Shown in pieces: positions 26,565 through 34,352 of a stretch of DNA of 64,000 nt. Position numbers and translations under genes: made by a program. The notes beneath the pieces were generated by a model. The model was given only the letters and a program-made list of their open reading frames with translations. It was not told where the DNA came from and ran no database searches. This DNA comes from Pseudomonas sp. PDM04 (GTDB taxonomy: Bacteria > Pseudomonadota > Gammaproteobacteria > Pseudomonadales > Pseudomonadaceae). The first letter of the stretch is position 1. Each line of letters opens with the position of its first letter. The stretch is taken from NCBI RefSeq assembly GCF_014851765.1, contig NZ_JACVAI010000006.1, forward strand, positions 248,001 through 312,000, in the 5' to 3' direction.

Positions 26565-28133
26565 TTACTTGGAAATGTCGGCCAGCTTCACGCCCCATAG
26601 GCGCGGTTTGGCAACGGGCCAGGAGCGATAGCCTTCAATGCGTTTACCCATGGCGCCGATGGCGGTACCGTTGTAGATGACTACCATCGGTACATCCTGG
26701 AGCATCAAGGTGTGCAGCTTGTCGAACAGCGGCCGGCGCTTGGCGGGGTCAACCTCACGCTGGACCTCGCGCAATATCGCCAGGGCTTCGGGGTTGTCCC
26801 AGACCTTGCGTGGCTCTTTGCGTTTATCGCCGATCACTGATTCGTAGCTCTGCGCCGCATCGAAACGCCCCGAATAAGAGAACGACATCATCTGGTAGCT
26901 GCCGGTCTGGTAGCGTTCCAGCTGCGTGCCCCACTCCAGGGTTTCCATTTCGATGTTCAGTCCCGCCGCCTGAGTCATGGCCTGGCTGAGCAAACCCATG
27001 TCGAACATCTGCGGGTAGCGCTTGTTGACCAGCATGCGGATTTTTTCGCCGCCGTAACCGGCCTCTTTCAACAGGCGCCGGGCCTCGTCGAGGTTGTAGG
27101 TGTAACCCTGATGCGCGATGTCGTCGTAGTACGGGCTGGCGGTGGGAATGACCGAGTTGTTGACCACCGACAAGCCATCGGACAGGGCCGCCACCATCTG
27201 TGCGTAATCCAGGGATAGCGCCACTGCGCGACGGATGCGCACGTCCTTGAGTAACGGGTCACGGGTCTGGAACAGCAAGCCACTGATGGTCATGATCGGG
27301 CTGACCTGGATCTGCAGATTCTTGACCTGCTTGAGTTGTGCGGCGTCCATCGCCGTCACGTCCGGCAGCAGGTCGACGCCACCCGAGAGCAGCGCGGCCT
27401 TGGCCGAGGCCGAATCGGGGATCACCTCGAAACGTACCTTGTCGACAAACGCCTGCTTGTTACCGGTGTACCCGTCCGCCTCGGCCTCGGCGCGCGGGGT
27501 GTATGCCTTGAAGCGATCCAGCTCGACGTACTGGCCCTTCTGCCATTTGCCCAGGGTGAACGGCCCCGTGCCAATCGGTGCACGCCAACTGCCATCGGCG
27601 GCCACGGAGTCCGGGTGCAGGATGCCGCTGCCGGCACAATCAGGGCGAGCCATCGCGGCGAGGAACAAGCCGTTGGCCTGGTCCAGGGTGAACACCACGG
27701 TTTTCGGGTCAGGGGTGGCGACGTCGACAATCCTGGCGGCGCCACGACCGTCGAACTCCGCCAGACACCTCCACTGAGTCTTGGGGTCCAGGTAGCGCTG
27801 CCAGGTCCATTGCACCTCCTTGGCCGTCAACAGCTGGCCATTCTGGAAGTGCACGCCGTCTCGCAGGCTGAAGGTGTAGCGCAGGCCATCCGGCGAGACA
27901 GCGACTGCACTGGCCAGCATCGGCGCGATGCTGGTGTCTTCGCGATACGCCACCAGCCCTTCGACGATATGCATCATCACCGCATCGGTATTGTCGTCAC
28001 GGTTGACGCCCGGGTCGGTGCTGCGGATATCGCCATTGAGACCAACGCTGATGACCTTGTCTTGCGCGATGGCCATGGAAAAGGTGCACGCCGACATCGC
28101 GACGGCCAGTGCCGTCTTTACGTAACTGTTCAC
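26565..28133 (-). CDS. ABC transporter periplasmic binding protein, SBP_bac_5 family
   Basis: 522 aa from a GTG at 28133. This start is preferred over the ATG 48 bases upstream because AAGGAG lies 10 bases before it and the product begins with a clean signal peptide (NSYVKTALAVAMSACTFSMA, cleaved near AIAQD). The body matches the dipeptide/oligopeptide-binding family: LVAYREDTSIAPMLASAVAV, SPDGLRYTFSLRDGVHFQNG, GTGPFTLGKW and VPMVVIYNG. It delivers substrate to the two permeases. Family members bind peptides, opines, nickel or sugars, so specificity is open. Confidence 0.9.
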   Translation of the reverse strand: MNSYVKTALAVAMSACTFSMAIAQDKVISVGLNGDIRSTDPGVNRDDNTDAVMMHIVEGLVAYREDTSIAPMLASAVAVSPDGLRYTFSLRDGVHFQNGQLLTAKEVQWTWQRYLDPKTQWRCLAEFDGRGAARIVDVATPDPKTVVFTLDQANGLFLAAMARPDCAGSGILHPDSVAADGSWRAPIGTGPFTLGKWQKGQYVELDRFKAYTPRAEAEADGYTGNKQAFVDKVRFEVIPDSASAKAALLSGGVDLLPDVTAMDAAQLKQVKNLQIQVSPIMTISGLLFQTRDPLLKDVRIRRAVALSLDYAQMVAALSDGLSVVNNSVIPTASPYYDDIAHQGYTYNLDEARRLLKEAGYGGEKIRMLVNKRYPQMFDMGLLSQAMTQAAGLNIEMETLEWGTQLERYQTGSYQMMSFSYSGRFDAAQSYESVIGDKRKEPRKVWDNPEALAILREVQREVDPAKRRPLFDKLHTLMLQDVPMVVIYNGTAIGAMGKRIEGYRSWPVAKPRLWGVKLADISK

Positions 28134-28259
28134 GGGAGAAAGACTCCTTGAAGAAATTTTCCGGTCAGTGGCGAGGGCCAAGGCAGGACCGGCATCAGAA
28201 TGAGTGAATCCTTGGTTATTGTTGTACGGCCTGTTCTGAGTGCATCGACCAGCGGTGTA

Positions 28260-29126
28260 TCAGCCGAGGCTGCGCTTGTGGCGCAACACCCTGGCGAAAA
28301 AATCCTGGGCAGCCGGCATGGCTTTGATGCCCTGGTGCGCAACGTTGGGCAACAGATCGAAGTGGACCTTCACGCCGGCCGCTTCGAAGCTGGCCTTCAA
28401 GCTGGCCAGGCGCTCCGGGCGCGTGCGCCCGGCAGCATTGGCACCGGCCATGTAGTGTTTGCCGCCTTCGCGGTGGGTGATTTCCCAGGTTTCGAGGTCT
28501 GAATCGCCGACCACCATGTGCACCGGCAGTTGCTGCAAGGCTTGCAGGTTCAACGGCTTGCCAAAGCGCGTCGCGAAGTCCCGCACGCCGACCCACCAGT
28601 CCTGCTCGGCATCCAGCAGCGTCACCGAGCCCGGCGCACCGATGGACGCCGCCCAGAGTTTCTCGGGATGCAGGTAGCAGAATCGGTGGGTGAATTGTCC
28701 GCCGCCGGAATAGCCGAACAGCGCAAAGGTATCGAAGCGGCGACCATAGCGCTTGCCGACGCTGGCGATCATGTCGAGCAACACTTGGTCGTACCGGATA
28801 TCACCCTCGACCATCTGCTTGTAGCCATCGCCGTTGTTGTCACCGAGCACGCCGACCGGGAACAGTGGCGACAGGATCACACAATCGTTCCAGCGGCCAA
28901 ACTCTGCGAAGCCATTGCGATAAATCTCCATCGCACGGGTCGAGCCGTGCAGCGACACCACCAGGTCCACGGGCCGGGAGCTGTCTTCGATGGTTTCGGG
29001 CACATAGAGAGTGTAGGCAAAACGGCTGTCCTTGTGGTGCGAGTACACCGTGGTAGCGCCGAGGTGATACACGTTTCTGGCCGCACGCAAGGCCACGTCG
29101 ATGGGGTTGGTATCTGGATTGCTCAT
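28260..29126 (-). CDS. Alpha/beta hydrolase (esterase/PHB depolymerase-like)
   Basis: 288 aa. The alpha/beta hydrolase core shows the nucleophile elbow FGYSGGGQ near residue 145, a DSDLETWE acid segment, and a terminal His in PNVAHQGIKAM. No signal peptide. It heads the minus-strand catabolic cluster, 126 bases before the binding-protein gene, and is divergent from a LysR regulator that probably controls it. It may hydrolyse an ester or amide bond of the substrate before or alongside the beta-lactamase-fold hydrolase; which bond is not evident. Confidence 0.82.
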   Translation of the reverse strand: MSNPDTNPIDVALRAARNVYHLGATTVYSHHKDSRFAYTLYVPETIEDSSRPVDLVVSLHGSTRAMEIYRNGFAEFGRWNDCVILSPLFPVGVLGDNNGDGYKQMVEGDIRYDQVLLDMIASVGKRYGRRFDTFALFGYSGGGQFTHRFCYLHPEKLWAASIGAPGSVTLLDAEQDWWVGVRDFATRFGKPLNLQALQQLPVHMVVGDSDLETWEITHREGGKHYMAGANAAGRTRPERLASLKASFEAAGVKVHFDLLPNVAHQGIKAMPAAQDFFARVLRHKRSLG

Positions 29127-29257
29127 GTGGAAAGTTCGCCGAGTCAGTTCGGACTTGAGTATTGGTCGAGCGCTATAAAAAGAAAATCTAATTAAACTTT
29201 ATCCCGAGCAAACAAAACCTTTACGATCACGCCTTACCCATGGCTGCGAGCCCACCC
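29127..29257. promoter_or_regulatory. Divergent promoter region of the catabolic cluster
   Basis: 131 bases between the hydrolase and LysR starts. It contains an AT-rich tract at about 29174-29200 (TATAAAAAGAAAATCTAATT onward), in contrast to the GC-rich surroundings, as expected for a LysR-controlled divergent promoter. I could not fix a single T-N11-A box. Confidence 0.4.
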
Positions 29258-30136
29258 ATGAGCAACATTCGTTTTTTCAAGACGTTTATCGCCGTCGCCG
29301 AGTACGGCAGCTTTGCCGCCGCTGCCGACCGCGTGGCACTGACCAATGCCGCCGTCGGCCAACAAATGCGCGCACTCGAAGAGGAAATGCGCCGGCCGCT
29401 GTTCGACCGCAGCCAGCGGCAGATCAAGCTGAGCCGCGATGGTGTGTTACTGCTGCCCAAAGCCAAGCGTCTGCTGGCGGACTACGAGCAAATGATCGCC
29501 GAAGCCCCTGACGGCGAGGCCATGGAGGGCGAAGTGTCGATCGGCGGCATCACCTCTGGCATGGGCCTGCTCGCCAATTGCCTGGTGCAACTGAAAAAAC
29601 TGCACCCCAGGATATCGGTCAACCTGATGACCGCCCGATCCGACGAAGTGGTCAACCTGGTACAGGCCGCCAAACTGGATGCCGCACTGCTGATCGAGAC
29701 TGCGCGGCAAAACTTCAGTGGCTTGAGCTGGACCCTGCTCTATAACGAACCGATCGTGATGCTCGCCAATGCCGCACAGACCGCTGGCATCAACGATGCG
29801 GTGGAGTTGCTGAGAACGCAGCCGTTTATTCGCTACGACAGGTCAACGGCAGTGGGTCGCAAGGTGCAGTCGATCATCAAGAGTGAATCGGTCGAACCAC
29901 TGGAGATCCTGGAACTGAATTCGATCATCGGAATCGCCGACCTGGTGCGCCAGCAAGTCGGGGTGGCCATTGTGCCGCTGCTGAAGAATTTCGACTGGCA
30001 CAAAGACCCAAGCCTGCGGGTACTGCCATTGCCGGGCGACCTGGCAGTGCGCCGGGTGGGAATATTGGAACAAGGCACCAAAAGTGCAATTACAGGGGAA
30101 ATTCGCAAGTTGCTGATGTCGGCTGTTGCAAAGTAA
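29258..30136 (+). CDS. LysR-family regulator of the adjacent catabolic cluster
   Basis: 292 aa from the ATG at 29258 (MSNIRFFKTFIAVAEYGSFA); an in-frame ATG at 29240 is possible. The helix-turn-helix is FAAAADRVALTNAAVGQQMR, unusual in having TNAAVGQQ where most LysR proteins have SQPAVSxQ. A LysR effector domain occupies residues about 90-290. The divergent position next to the hydrolase/ABC/porin/transaminase cluster points to it as the substrate-responsive regulator. Confidence 0.88.
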   Translation: MSNIRFFKTFIAVAEYGSFAAAADRVALTNAAVGQQMRALEEEMRRPLFDRSQRQIKLSRDGVLLLPKAKRLLADYEQMIAEAPDGEAMEGEVSIGGITSGMGLLANCLVQLKKLHPRISVNLMTARSDEVVNLVQAAKLDAALLIETARQNFSGLSWTLLYNEPIVMLANAAQTAGINDAVELLRTQPFIRYDRSTAVGRKVQSIIKSESVEPLEILELNSIIGIADLVRQQVGVAIVPLLKNFDWHKDPSLRVLPLPGDLAVRRVGILEQGTKSAITGEIRKLLMSAVAK

Positions 30137-30324
30137 TCCCTCCCTCAGCGCAGTTGATGAGTGCCTGGCTCAGACTTTGACGGGCCGGCCCAGCGACGGC
30201 GCCAGCCTGGATATCGCCGTCAGCCCGACCATTGCCCTGCGTTGGCCAATTCCTCGGTTGCCTGATGTTGGCCAGCAACCCCGAATACAGGCGTACCCGA
30301 CTTGGCGCTCACGTGGTGCCCTCC

Positions 30325-31143
30325 TCACTTGATCCGATAATGGAACGTATTGCGCACGGCCGGCACCGCAACGGCTTGGCCGTCGACGATTCGCGGTTGG
30401 TAACGGAAGGTGTTGGCGGCGGCCAGCGACGGCCGAATGAACAGCGGATGGCAACCCTCGAGCACGCTTGGGTTTTCGACTTTGCCTTGTGGGTTGACGG
30501 TGTATTCCACCGTGCAATCACCCTCGATGTTTTTGTCCAGCGCCCGCTGCGGATAGTCCGGTGCCTGCTTGCTCAGGGGCAGGTACTGACGGCTGTCGGC
30601 AGCCGTCTGGGCGGCCAGTTGGCGCGCGCGTTCGTCGGCCAACCGGGCCTGTTCGGCGCGTTGTGCTTGCTGGGCTTGTTGCTGGGCAAGTTGTTGCTGC
30701 TCGGCCTCACGGTTGAGCCGTTGCGTCTCCAGTCGCTCGCGTTGTTGCTCGGCTTGCTGCTCGCGTTTTTTTTCTTCGACCCGTTTGCGCGCCAAGGCGG
30801 CCTGTTCGAGCTTCTTTTGGACCTGGAGCTGAGGGTCGACAGCCGGTTTGACCGGCTCGACGGGGGCGGCAGCAACGGGCTCGGGAGGTGCTGGTGGCGT
30901 TGATGCCGGTACCGGCTCAGGAGCCTGCGGCTGAGCAGCGGGTGGCAGCATCACCAACTGGGTTCGCAACACCGTTGGTTGCGTGGCCGGCGTTGTTTGC
31001 GGCGACCAGCCGTGTACCAACAAGGCCAGGACGATGACATGCAGCGCCACGGCCAGGCCCGCCGCGAGACTGTTCTGCCAGAACCCGCTGCGAACACTGC
31101 GCTGCAACGTCAGGGTCGGAGTCTGCATGATCATCGCCGTCAT
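30325..31143 (-). CDS. tonB: TonB-family energy transducer with long coiled-coil linker
   Basis: 272 aa. One N-terminal membrane anchor (SLAAGLAVALHVIVLALLVH), a Pro/Ala/Glu-rich spacer (residues about 50-105), then about 75 residues of Gln/Glu/Arg/Ala-rich predicted coiled coil (KKREQQAEQQRERLETQRLN and on), and a C-terminal TonB domain (DYPQRALDKNIEGDCTVEYT ... FRYQPR). The coiled coil resembles TolA domain II more than an ordinary TonB linker. The start overlaps the exbD stop by 4 bases. It would transmit proton-motive energy to an outer-membrane receptor, most likely the one at 34353-36881. Confidence 0.88.
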   Translation of the reverse strand: MTAMIMQTPTLTLQRSVRSGFWQNSLAAGLAVALHVIVLALLVHGWSPQTTPATQPTVLRTQLVMLPPAAQPQAPEPVPASTPPAPPEPVAAAPVEPVKPAVDPQLQVQKKLEQAALARKRVEEKKREQQAEQQRERLETQRLNREAEQQQLAQQQAQQAQRAEQARLADERARQLAAQTAADSRQYLPLSKQAPDYPQRALDKNIEGDCTVEYTVNPQGKVENPSVLEGCHPLFIRPSLAAANTFRYQPRIVDGQAVAVPAVRNTFHYRIK

Positions 31144-31586
31144 TGCGGGGCCTCGGTCACCAGCCCGAGGTTGCTGACCCCGCCCTGCTGCAACGCCGCC
31201 ATCGCCGCGACCACGCGGCCATAACCGGCGTCCTTGTCGGCGCGGATGAAGACCTGCGTATCATGCCGCTCGGTCACGATCTGCGTGACCTTCGCTCGCA
31301 TGTCGTCGAGCGTCACCGCGCTGTCAGTCTGGTGCCGGGTATCGAGTTCACCGCCCAGGTTCCAGTAGTAACCGCCCTCGGCCTTCACCGATAGGGTCAG
31401 TATCTGTTGGCGCGTGTCCGTGGCCAGGGCTTCACTGGCCACCTTGGGCAGCTCGATCTTTACACCCTGAGTCAGCATCGGTGCGGTGACCATGAAAATC
31501 ACCAGCAGCACCAACATTACGTCGATGTACGGCACCACGTTCATTTCGGCCTTGGGCCCGTGCTTGCGTTGCGGTCTGACCAGCAT
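31140..31586 (-). CDS. exbD: ExbD/TolR-family energising protein
   Basis: 148 aa. KAEMNVVPYIDVMLVLLVIF carries the family signature with the membrane-embedded Asp needed for proton translocation, followed by a periplasmic domain (TQGVKIELPKVASEA). Part of the ExbB-ExbD-TonB complex of the inner membrane. It lies 13 bases after exbB and overlaps tonB by 4 bases, so the three form one operon. Confidence 0.93.
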   Translation of the reverse strand: MLVRPQRKHGPKAEMNVVPYIDVMLVLLVIFMVTAPMLTQGVKIELPKVASEALATDTRQQILTLSVKAEGGYYWNLGGELDTRHQTDSAVTLDDMRAKVTQIVTERHDTQVFIRADKDAGYGRVVAAMAALQQGGVSNLGLVTEAPQ

Positions 31587-31599
31587 CTCGATTCTCCTC

Positions 31600-32301
31600 T
31601 CAGGCTGCAGCGGCCAGGTTCAACGGCTTGCCGTGCAAGGTGCGATGCAGACGCATTTGAAGCTCATTGCCGAAGGCGTAGTAACGGGTCAGCAAGGTCT
31701 GGCTGCGCGAGGAAAAGCGGTTGTAGGCAATCACCGCCGGAATCGCCGCAAACAGGCCGATGGCCGTGGCGATCAGCGCTTCGGCGATGCCTGGCGCCAC
31801 GGTCGACAGCGTGGCCTGCTGCACCTGAGACAGGCCGATAAACGAATTCATGATCCCCCAGACGGTGCCGAACAGGCCGATGTAAGGGCTCACCGAACCG
31901 ACGGTCGCGAGGAACTGCAAGCCTTTCTCCAGCTGCACTTCCTGCTCGCTGATGGCGACGTACAACGCCCGCTCCACACCTTCGAGCACCACGTCGGCGG
32001 CACTGCCGGTGTGCGGGTGCAGATGGTTGAACGCGTGGAGCCCGGCGTGAAAGATCGGCTCGATGCCCTTCTCGCTGTCAGCCGTTTCCCGGTACAGCGG
32101 CAGCAAGTCCGAGGCGCCGCGGAAGCGCTGCACAAACGAGTTCATCTGCCGTTCACGTTGTCGCAGCACGCAACTGCGCTGGATGATCAGGAACCAACTG
32201 AGCAACGAAGCCAGCAACAGGGTCAGCATGACCGCCTTGACCAACAGACTGGCGTCGCTGATCAGTCCCCAGATCGTCATGTGTTCGAGCGTGGCCTGCA
32301 T
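31600..32301 (-). CDS. exbB: ExbB/TolQ-family proton channel protein
   Basis: 233 aa, with AAGGAG 7 bases before the ATG. Three membrane helices in the MotA/TolQ/ExbB pattern, with SVSPYIGLFGTVWGIMNSFI and VAPGIAEALIATAIGLFAAI as the conserved helix 2 and helix 3 segments. The N-terminus WGLISDASLLVKAVMLTLLL is TolQ-like. First gene of exbB-exbD-tonB. A Pho-box-like site lies 72 bases upstream, in the gap behind the phytase gene, so the trio may have its own phosphate-controlled promoter. Confidence 0.93.
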   Translation of the reverse strand: MQATLEHMTIWGLISDASLLVKAVMLTLLLASLLSWFLIIQRSCVLRQRERQMNSFVQRFRGASDLLPLYRETADSEKGIEPIFHAGLHAFNHLHPHTGSAADVVLEGVERALYVAISEQEVQLEKGLQFLATVGSVSPYIGLFGTVWGIMNSFIGLSQVQQATLSTVAPGIAEALIATAIGLFAAIPAVIAYNRFSSRSQTLLTRYYAFGNELQMRLHRTLHGKPLNLAAAA

Positions 32302-32373
32302 GGTGAAACTCCTTGTCTGATGCTCGCGGACCGCCGATGAGCGACGACCGTTGAGCTATTCGATGGAAATCCG

Positions 32374-32391
32374 ATGACGCGTTGATGACAG
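32374..32391 (-). promoter_or_regulatory. Putative Pho box upstream of exbB-exbD-tonB
   Basis: The minus strand reads CTGTCATCAACGCGTCAT, that is CTGTCAT-N4-GCGTCAT. The PhoB box is two CTGTCAT-like heptamers 11 bases apart. The first heptamer is perfect and the second matches 5 of 7, with the right spacing and orientation. It lies 72 bases before the exbB ATG. Confidence 0.65.
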
Positions 32392-32397
32392 GCCCGG

Positions 32398-34311
32398 TCA
32401 AGGCAACTTCAGGGCCTGGGTGACTTCGGCCCAGGGCACAAATTTGAAGTTCTGTGTCTGTTCGGGCATACGCTTGCGGCCGTCCTGCACCACCAGCAGG
32501 CCTTGGCTCCAGGGGCCGCCGAGGTTCACCGAGGTGACTTCCAGGCCGTCGGTTTCCGATGCGCCATCGATGCCGAGCCCGGCGTTCAGACCGACGCGAA
32601 AGGCGCCGCGCGAAGCAAACGGTGGCTCGGCGTCCAGCACCAGGTAGCTGTCGTTGCCTTGGCTGGAGATCACCAGGTAGTCGTGCCCCGCACTTTGATA
32701 GAGCGCCAGCCCTTCCACATCCGCCTGCAGTTGCGGCCCGACCTTGATCACGCTGCTCAATGTCGCCGGTTGATCGGCGCGGGCATCCACCGCCCAGACG
32801 CCGACATCCTCTTCACCGAGAAACAGTCGTTGGCGCTGGTCATCGGCCACGCACCCTTCGGGTTGGCTATCGACCTTGAACTGGCGCACCAACTCACCGT
32901 GCACCGTGCCGTTCGGCGCGCTCAGGCGGTATTGCAGGAAGGTGCCGTCCTTATCGTTGGCAATGGCGTAGAGCTCGCCACTGGCTGGCTGAAACAGGCA
33001 GATGCCGTAAATGTCCTTGAGCGGCGTGGCGATCTCGCCGGCTTCGCGCAGCTCGCCGCTACGGCGGTCGATGCTGAACAGGCTGAGACTGTTGTGATCG
33101 CGATTGCTCGCCACGGCGAGGTCCACTGTCTGCTGGCCGAGTTTGAAATTCGGTCGCACGTCGACGTTGTTCAGACGGCCGACCGGCAAGTCCTGCAGCA
33201 ACTTGCCTTGCAGGTCGTACGCCAGCAGCCCCTGCTTTTTATTGGTGCCCAACACGCGGCTCAGCGACGGTTGCTGCGGGTGAATCCAGATCGCCGGATC
33301 GTCCGCCGCATCGCCCTGACGTCCGACCGGATCACTTTGGCTCAGCGCCTTTACGTTCGGCAGCACGGAGGGCACCGGCACCGGCATGGGCTGCCAGTCG
33401 AGTTCGCCTTGATACAGTCGGCCGTCGTCATCGTCGCGCAGGAGTATCTGCAGGCCTTTATCGGTTGGGCGCAGGGCGAGGTTTTCCGGTTCCTTCAAGC
33501 CTGGCAGCGCCAGGGTTGCCCGAGCGGACCAACGTTCCTCCTGCTGCTGATAGAGGTGCAAGTGCGCGGCTTTCGGGTCGAGCGCGACGATGCCACCTGG
33601 CACCAACGCCATGGCGCCGGCGGTATTTTCGATCTCGCCGAACGGTTCACGCATGGCCACTGGACTGCGCGTGACATCGGCTTCCGGGTGCGCCGGGTAG
33701 GCCCACCAACCGACGTTCTCCTCGTTGACCACCAACTGATTGGCGCCATCGTCGACCTGACAATCCGTGGCCGAAGGCGGCAGCGGCAGACCGCGCACAC
33801 GTTGCGGCTGCGCGCTGAGCGTCGCGCCATCGCCCACCAGCCATTGCTCGCCCTTGCCCTCCTCGCCCACCAGAAACAGGAACAGGTTGCTCGCTTCGTC
33901 GCGGTACAGGCACAGGCCGTTGACCGGGTAACCCCGCGTCGGCAGGTACACCGGTTGACCCCACGTGCGCTGGCGCGGATCGAGGCTGACGAGCAGCGCT
34001 TGCTGGCGACGGCTGTCGAGGCTCGCGACCCATACCCGTTGGCCGGCGGCGCGGCTGTCCACGGCATTGAACGAGCCCTTCAAGCGCGCCAGCTCCTTGC
34101 CTTGCGCATCCAGCAGAAGTAAACCATCACGCTCGCTCGCGGCGAGGCGCTCGCCGTCGGGGCTGGCGGGCAGAAACGCCACGGCATCGACCGACAGGTT
34201 CGGGGCCCAGGGCTTGAGAGTCAGGGCCGGTGCGGCCGCCAACACCTGGCCGGCGGCCAGGCAAATCAGTGCAGCCAGCGTGTGGCGCGTGGGTAGAAAC
34301 GAAATACTCAT
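32398..34311 (-). CDS. Beta-propeller phytase (BPP), secreted, two-domain form
   Basis: 637 aa with a signal peptide (TLAALICLAAGQVLAAAPAL). The C-terminal half (from about residue 320) is a canonical beta-propeller phytase: GDAADDPAIWIHPQQPSLSR near 335, VLGTNKKQGLLAYDLQGKLL and GRLNNVDVRPNF provide calcium- and phosphate-binding residues. QPEGCVADDQRQRLFLGEED and ADVEGLALY follow. The N-terminal half looks like a second, degenerate propeller repeat, as in dual-domain BPPs. It would release phosphate from calcium phytate in the periplasm or outside the cell. It follows the TonB-dependent receptor gene on the same strand and shares its Pho-box promoter region. Confidence 0.92.
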   Translation of the reverse strand: MSISFLPTRHTLAALICLAAGQVLAAAPALTLKPWAPNLSVDAVAFLPASPDGERLAASERDGLLLLDAQGKELARLKGSFNAVDSRAAGQRVWVASLDSRRQQALLVSLDPRQRTWGQPVYLPTRGYPVNGLCLYRDEASNLFLFLVGEEGKGEQWLVGDGATLSAQPQRVRGLPLPPSATDCQVDDGANQLVVNEENVGWWAYPAHPEADVTRSPVAMREPFGEIENTAGAMALVPGGIVALDPKAAHLHLYQQQEERWSARATLALPGLKEPENLALRPTDKGLQILLRDDDDGRLYQGELDWQPMPVPVPSVLPNVKALSQSDPVGRQGDAADDPAIWIHPQQPSLSRVLGTNKKQGLLAYDLQGKLLQDLPVGRLNNVDVRPNFKLGQQTVDLAVASNRDHNSLSLFSIDRRSGELREAGEIATPLKDIYGICLFQPASGELYAIANDKDGTFLQYRLSAPNGTVHGELVRQFKVDSQPEGCVADDQRQRLFLGEEDVGVWAVDARADQPATLSSVIKVGPQLQADVEGLALYQSAGHDYLVISSQGNDSYLVLDAEPPFASRGAFRVGLNAGLGIDGASETDGLEVTSVNLGGPWSQGLLVVQDGRKRMPEQTQNFKFVPWAEVTQALKLP

Positions 34312-34352
34312 GAACAGGCAAAGTCCTTGTCGTGGGGCAGCGGCATCGGGGC

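Noticed and set aside
30126..30332. 68-codon ORF after the LysR gene
   Set aside because: No recognisable domain and no ribosome site. It might be a decayed fragment, but nothing identifies it.
32503..34122. 539-codon open frame on the plus strand
   Set aside because: Antisense to the beta-propeller phytase; product is His/Arg/Gln-rich and unlike known proteins.
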